Shown here: piece by piece, positions 61,608 to 64,000 of the stretch
Numbering within the stretch: the first letter of the stretch is position 1
Layout of the letters: every line of letters begins with the position of its first letter
Source of the DNA: Firmicutes bacterium ASF500
GTDB taxonomy: Bacteria > Bacillota > Clostridia > Oscillospirales > Oscillospiraceae
Direction of reading: 5' to 3'
DNA: 64,000 bases
Assembly (NCBI GenBank): GCA_000492175.2
Contig: CP097573.1
Span: forward strand, 2,976,001 to 3,040,000
Program-made: the position numbers and the translations under genes
Notes under the pieces: model-generated
What the model saw: the letters and a program-made list of their open reading frames with translations, nothing else
Databases searched by the model: none
What the model was told of the DNA's origin: nothing

Positions 61608-63347
61608 ATGACTTTTTTTGATTTACCCATCCGGCAAAATCCTCTCCGGACCCGGGCCGATGTGGAACAGGCCCTTTACCAGCTCCTGGAGCCGGTAAAG
61701 GGCCGCTTCACTCTGGGAAACGCCGGCCTCCATCTGGGTGACTTCGCCGCCCACTACGGGGAGGGCTCCGCCCATATGGAGGCCTTCTCCCGGATGCTGT
61801 GGGGGCTGGGCCCTCTGTGGAGCCAGGGCGGCGGCGGGGAGTATCTGCCCCTCTTCCGCCAGGGACTGGTCAATGGGACCGACCCGTCCCACCCGGCCTA
61901 CTGGGGGGCAGTGGCCGACTGCGACCAGAAGATTGTGGAGATGGCCGCCATCGCCCTGACGCTGATGCTCTGCGGGGAGAGGCTGGCCTTTTCCCCTCGG
62001 GAGGCGGACAACCTCCGCCGCTGGCTGGCCAGCGTGGAGGGCAAGGCGCTCCCCCAGAACAACTGGCTCTTCTTCCGGGCGCTGGTCCAGACCGCTTTCC
62101 GGCGGATGGGCTGGCTCTGGAACCGGGAACAGCTGGAGGCCGACCTGACCCGCCTGGAGGACTGGTATCTGGGGGACGGCTGGTACTGCGACGGCCAGCC
62201 CTCTCAGGTGGACTACTACGTCCCCTTCGGAATGCACTACTACGGGCTGATCTACGCCCGGTTTATGGCGGAGGAGGACCCGGTCCGCAGCCGCGCTTTC
62301 CGGAAGCGGGCCGCCCGGTTCGCCCAGGATTTCCTCTATTGGTTTGAGGACGGCGGACGAGCCGTCCCCTTCGGGCGGAGCCTGACCTACCGCTTTGGAC
62401 AGTGCGCCTTTTTCTCCGCCCTGGTCTTTGCCGGAGTGGAGGCCCTGCCCTGGGGGGTGGTCAAGTCACGGGTGCTGGGCAATCTGCGGGACTGGTTTGC
62501 CCGGCCCATTTTCTCCCCCGACGGCCTGCTCACCGTGGGGTACGGCTACCCCAACCTGTGCATGAGCGAGAACTACAACGCCCCCGGCTCCCCCTACTGG
62601 GCCCTGAAGGCCTTTTTGTGCCTGGCCCTGCCGGAGGACCACCCCTTCTGGCAGGCGGAGGAGGAAATCCCCGCCCTGGAGCCCCTGCGCTCCCTGCCGA
62701 AAGCCCGGATGCTCATTGCCCGGTCCTGGGGACAGGTCCAGCTCTTCCCGGCGGGGCAGTCCTGCGTCTGTCAGCTGGGACAGGTGGGCCCCAAATATGA
62801 AAAGCTGGTCTATTCCAGCCGGTTCGGCTTTTCCGTCCCCCGGGGGGACAGCCTGGAGGAGGGGGCCTTTGACAGCTGTCTGGCCGTCAGCGAGGCGGGG
62901 GAGGACCGCTGGCACACTCAGCGGGGGTTTGAGGCCTTTGAGGTTGGGGCCAATTACACCTGGCGGCGCTTCTCCCCCCTGCGGGGAGTAAGGGTGGAGG
63001 TAACCGTGACCCCCGACTTCCCAGGCCACCGCCGGGAGTACCGCGTCACCACCGACCGGCCCATTGACGCGGTGGACGGCGGCTTTGCCGTCCCGGCGGA
63101 GGAGGCGGGACAACGGTACAGCGGAGACATGGTGGAATGGGAGGCCCACGGCCTTACCGCCCGGTTCCCCTGGGGAGTGAGCGCCATCCGCTGTGAGGAG
63201 GGGGGCGGCGAGCCGCTGCTGGTCTCCCCCTGGCCCAATACCAACCTCCTCCACCCCCTGACCCGCATCCCGTCCATCCGCTGGCAGCTGGAGCCGGGGG
63301 AGCACCGGCTGGTCACCTGGGTCACGGGAGAGATTCCAAATTGTTGA
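61608..63347 (+). CDS. DUF2264-family protein, probable glycoside hydrolase
   Basis: Starting 4 nt after the GH88 stop, the 579-residue protein matches DUF2264: HYGEGSAHMEAFSRMLWGLGPL, DGWYCDGQPSQVDYYVPFGMHYYGLIY and SENYNAPGSPYWALKAFL. The first 370 residues form an alpha/alpha-barrel, the rest a beta-rich domain. From memory, some members have been placed in CAZy family GH154 (beta-glucuronidase); that should be treated as recollection. Coupling to GH88 supports a role in removing uronic acids. Confidence 0.85.
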   Translation: MTFFDLPIRQNPLRTRADVEQALYQLLEPVKGRFTLGNAGLHLGDFAAHYGEGSAHMEAFSRMLWGLGPLWSQGGGGEYLPLFRQGLVNGTDPSHPAYWGAVADCDQKIVEMAAIALTLMLCGERLAFSPREADNLRRWLASVEGKALPQNNWLFFRALVQTAFRRMGWLWNREQLEADLTRLEDWYLGDGWYCDGQPSQVDYYVPFGMHYYGLIYARFMAEEDPVRSRAFRKRAARFAQDFLYWFEDGGRAVPFGRSLTYRFGQCAFFSALVFAGVEALPWGVVKSRVLGNLRDWFARPIFSPDGLLTVGYGYPNLCMSENYNAPGSPYWALKAFLCLALPEDHPFWQAEEEIPALEPLRSLPKARMLIARSWGQVQLFPAGQSCVCQLGQVGPKYEKLVYSSRFGFSVPRGDSLEEGAFDSCLAVSEAGEDRWHTQRGFEAFEVGANYTWRRFSPLRGVRVEVTVTPDFPGHRREYRVTTDRPIDAVDGGFAVPAEEAGQRYSGDMVEWEAHGLTARFPWGVSAIRCEEGGGEPLLVSPWPNTNLLHPLTRIPSIRWQLEPGEHRLVTWVTGEIPNC

Positions 63348-63368
63348 ATATTTAAGGAGTAATACAGT

Positions 63369-64000
63369 ATGGACATAAAAACGCGGGAGGAGCTGCGTAT
63401 TTTCATCACCGGCCCGGACGGTCAGGTGAAGGCCCAGGCCAGCGGCGGGGACCGGGCCACCCTGGTGTACGACGCCCTCTTCCAGGAGGGTGACGCCATC
63501 CACATGACCGGCGGGCCGGGGTATGTGGTGGCTCAGCTGGAGGACAGCATGTCGGAGACTTTTGGCTATCTCTCCGGGGAGTTCCTTCTGGAGGTCCCCT
63601 TCGGGGAGAAGAAAATCAGCTACTCCCCCAAATCCTTCACCGGGGACCGGCATCTGCTGTGGGTCCGCTGGGCGGAGGAGCACGAGGTCCAGGCCCGCCG
63701 CAACCTGGCCCGGAACGTGCTGGACAGCCACGACAATCAGGGCCTCTTCCCCCACGCCAGCGCCAACGTGGAGACTCGGGGGGAGTCGGTCTTTGCCGCC
63801 CGGAACGCCATCGACGGTTGTTACGCCAACGACTGCCACGGCCGCTGGCCCTTCCAGAGCTGGGGCATCAACCGGGACCCGGACGCCGCCCTCCGTCTGG
63901 ACTTTGGACGGCCCATCCGGCTGGACCGGCTGGTGTTCACCCTCCGGGCCGACTTCCCCCACGACAGCTGGTGGAACCGCTGCACCGTCCGCTTCTCCGA
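63369..64000 (+). CDS. Protein with F5/8 type C-like domain, cut by window end
   Basis: The ATG at 63369 after TTAAGGAG starts MDIKTREELRIFITGPDGQ. The visible 210 residues hold a beta-rich part and then a discoidin-like region (HASANVETRGESVFAARNAI, DGCYANDCHGRWPFQSWG, DAALRLDFGRPIRLDRLVF), as in CBM32/F5_8C folds that bind sugars. It has no signal peptide. The 3' end is outside the window. It is likely part of the same glycan operon. Confidence 0.75.
   Translation, partial: MDIKTREELRIFITGPDGQVKAQASGGDRATLVYDALFQEGDAIHMTGGPGYVVAQLEDSMSETFGYLSGEFLLEVPFGEKKISYSPKSFTGDRHLLWVRWAEEHEVQARRNLARNVLDSHDNQGLFPHASANVETRGESVFAARNAIDGCYANDCHGRWPFQSWGINRDPDAALRLDFGRPIRLDRLVFTLRADFPHDSWWNRCTVRFS

Overview
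The window reads as the chromosome of a motile, spore-forming, GC-rich gut Clostridium of the Oscillospiraceae type (Flavonifractor/Lawsonibacter-like; inferred, not proven). The evidence is spoIIR, flagellar fliD/fliS with sigma-D-type promoters, strong AGGAGG ribosome sites, frequent GTG/TTG starts, and a host-glycan cluster with a GH112 phosphorylase. No rRNA, tRNA or CRISPR array was recognised.

Bases 1-22,880 are accessory DNA of mixed base composition. They begin with an AraC-GNAT regulator and a MATE pump, followed by a secreted Ig-like/CAP protein. Next comes the most notable locus, a three-gene pPIWI-RE system (2,990-9,651): a zinc-ribbon/PD-(D/E)XK nuclease, a DinG-like Fe-S helicase and a prokaryotic PIWI protein with the R...E signature. 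The genes overlap by 11 nt each and lie behind a strong promoter and a leader that contains an intrinsic terminator. A type III restriction-modification locus follows (9,842-14,378); its mod gene has a frameshift at an A7 tract and an AT-rich central specificity region. Then come an excisionase-like protein, an HTH protein, an IS110 insertion, a Fic toxin with a 55-aa antitoxin, two collapsed tyrosine integrases, a TnpW-like protein and a large serine recombinase. A 26-bp imperfect repeat at 1,665 and 20,715 may mark the ends of an island nested in the serine-recombinase element.

Bases 22,880-35,790 are a motility region. It holds a ComFB-domain protein with four FliM-like peptide repeats, a ParA ATPase, FliD, FliS, a FliT/FlgN-like protein, a C39-like peptidase, a lone FtsE-like ATPase, a chemoreceptor, an FtsA-like protein, a membrane protein and a 51-aa YjfB-like protein. 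Bases 35,820-38,740 form a copper operon (CsoR operator, copA with an in-frame copZ, csoR). Bases 38,740-43,880 are scarred by rearrangement: recombinase and transposase remnants, a frameshifted SLH protein, and a two-component pair whose genes face each other with the kinase apparently truncated.

Bases 43,880-52,380 are housekeeping: Lrp regulator and aminotransferase, ThrH, DUF1015, ispE, spoIIR, greA and lysS. Bases 52,375-64,000 are a glycan-use cluster: sulfatase and AraC regulator on one strand; on the other an ABC sugar importer, GH112 phosphorylase, GH88 unsaturated glucuronyl hydrolase, a DUF2264 protein and an F5/8C-like protein cut by the window end. Several single-base frameshifts (mod, SLH, ispE, a hypothetical), mostly at homopolymers, suggest either assembly errors or real decay and affect how those genes should be read.
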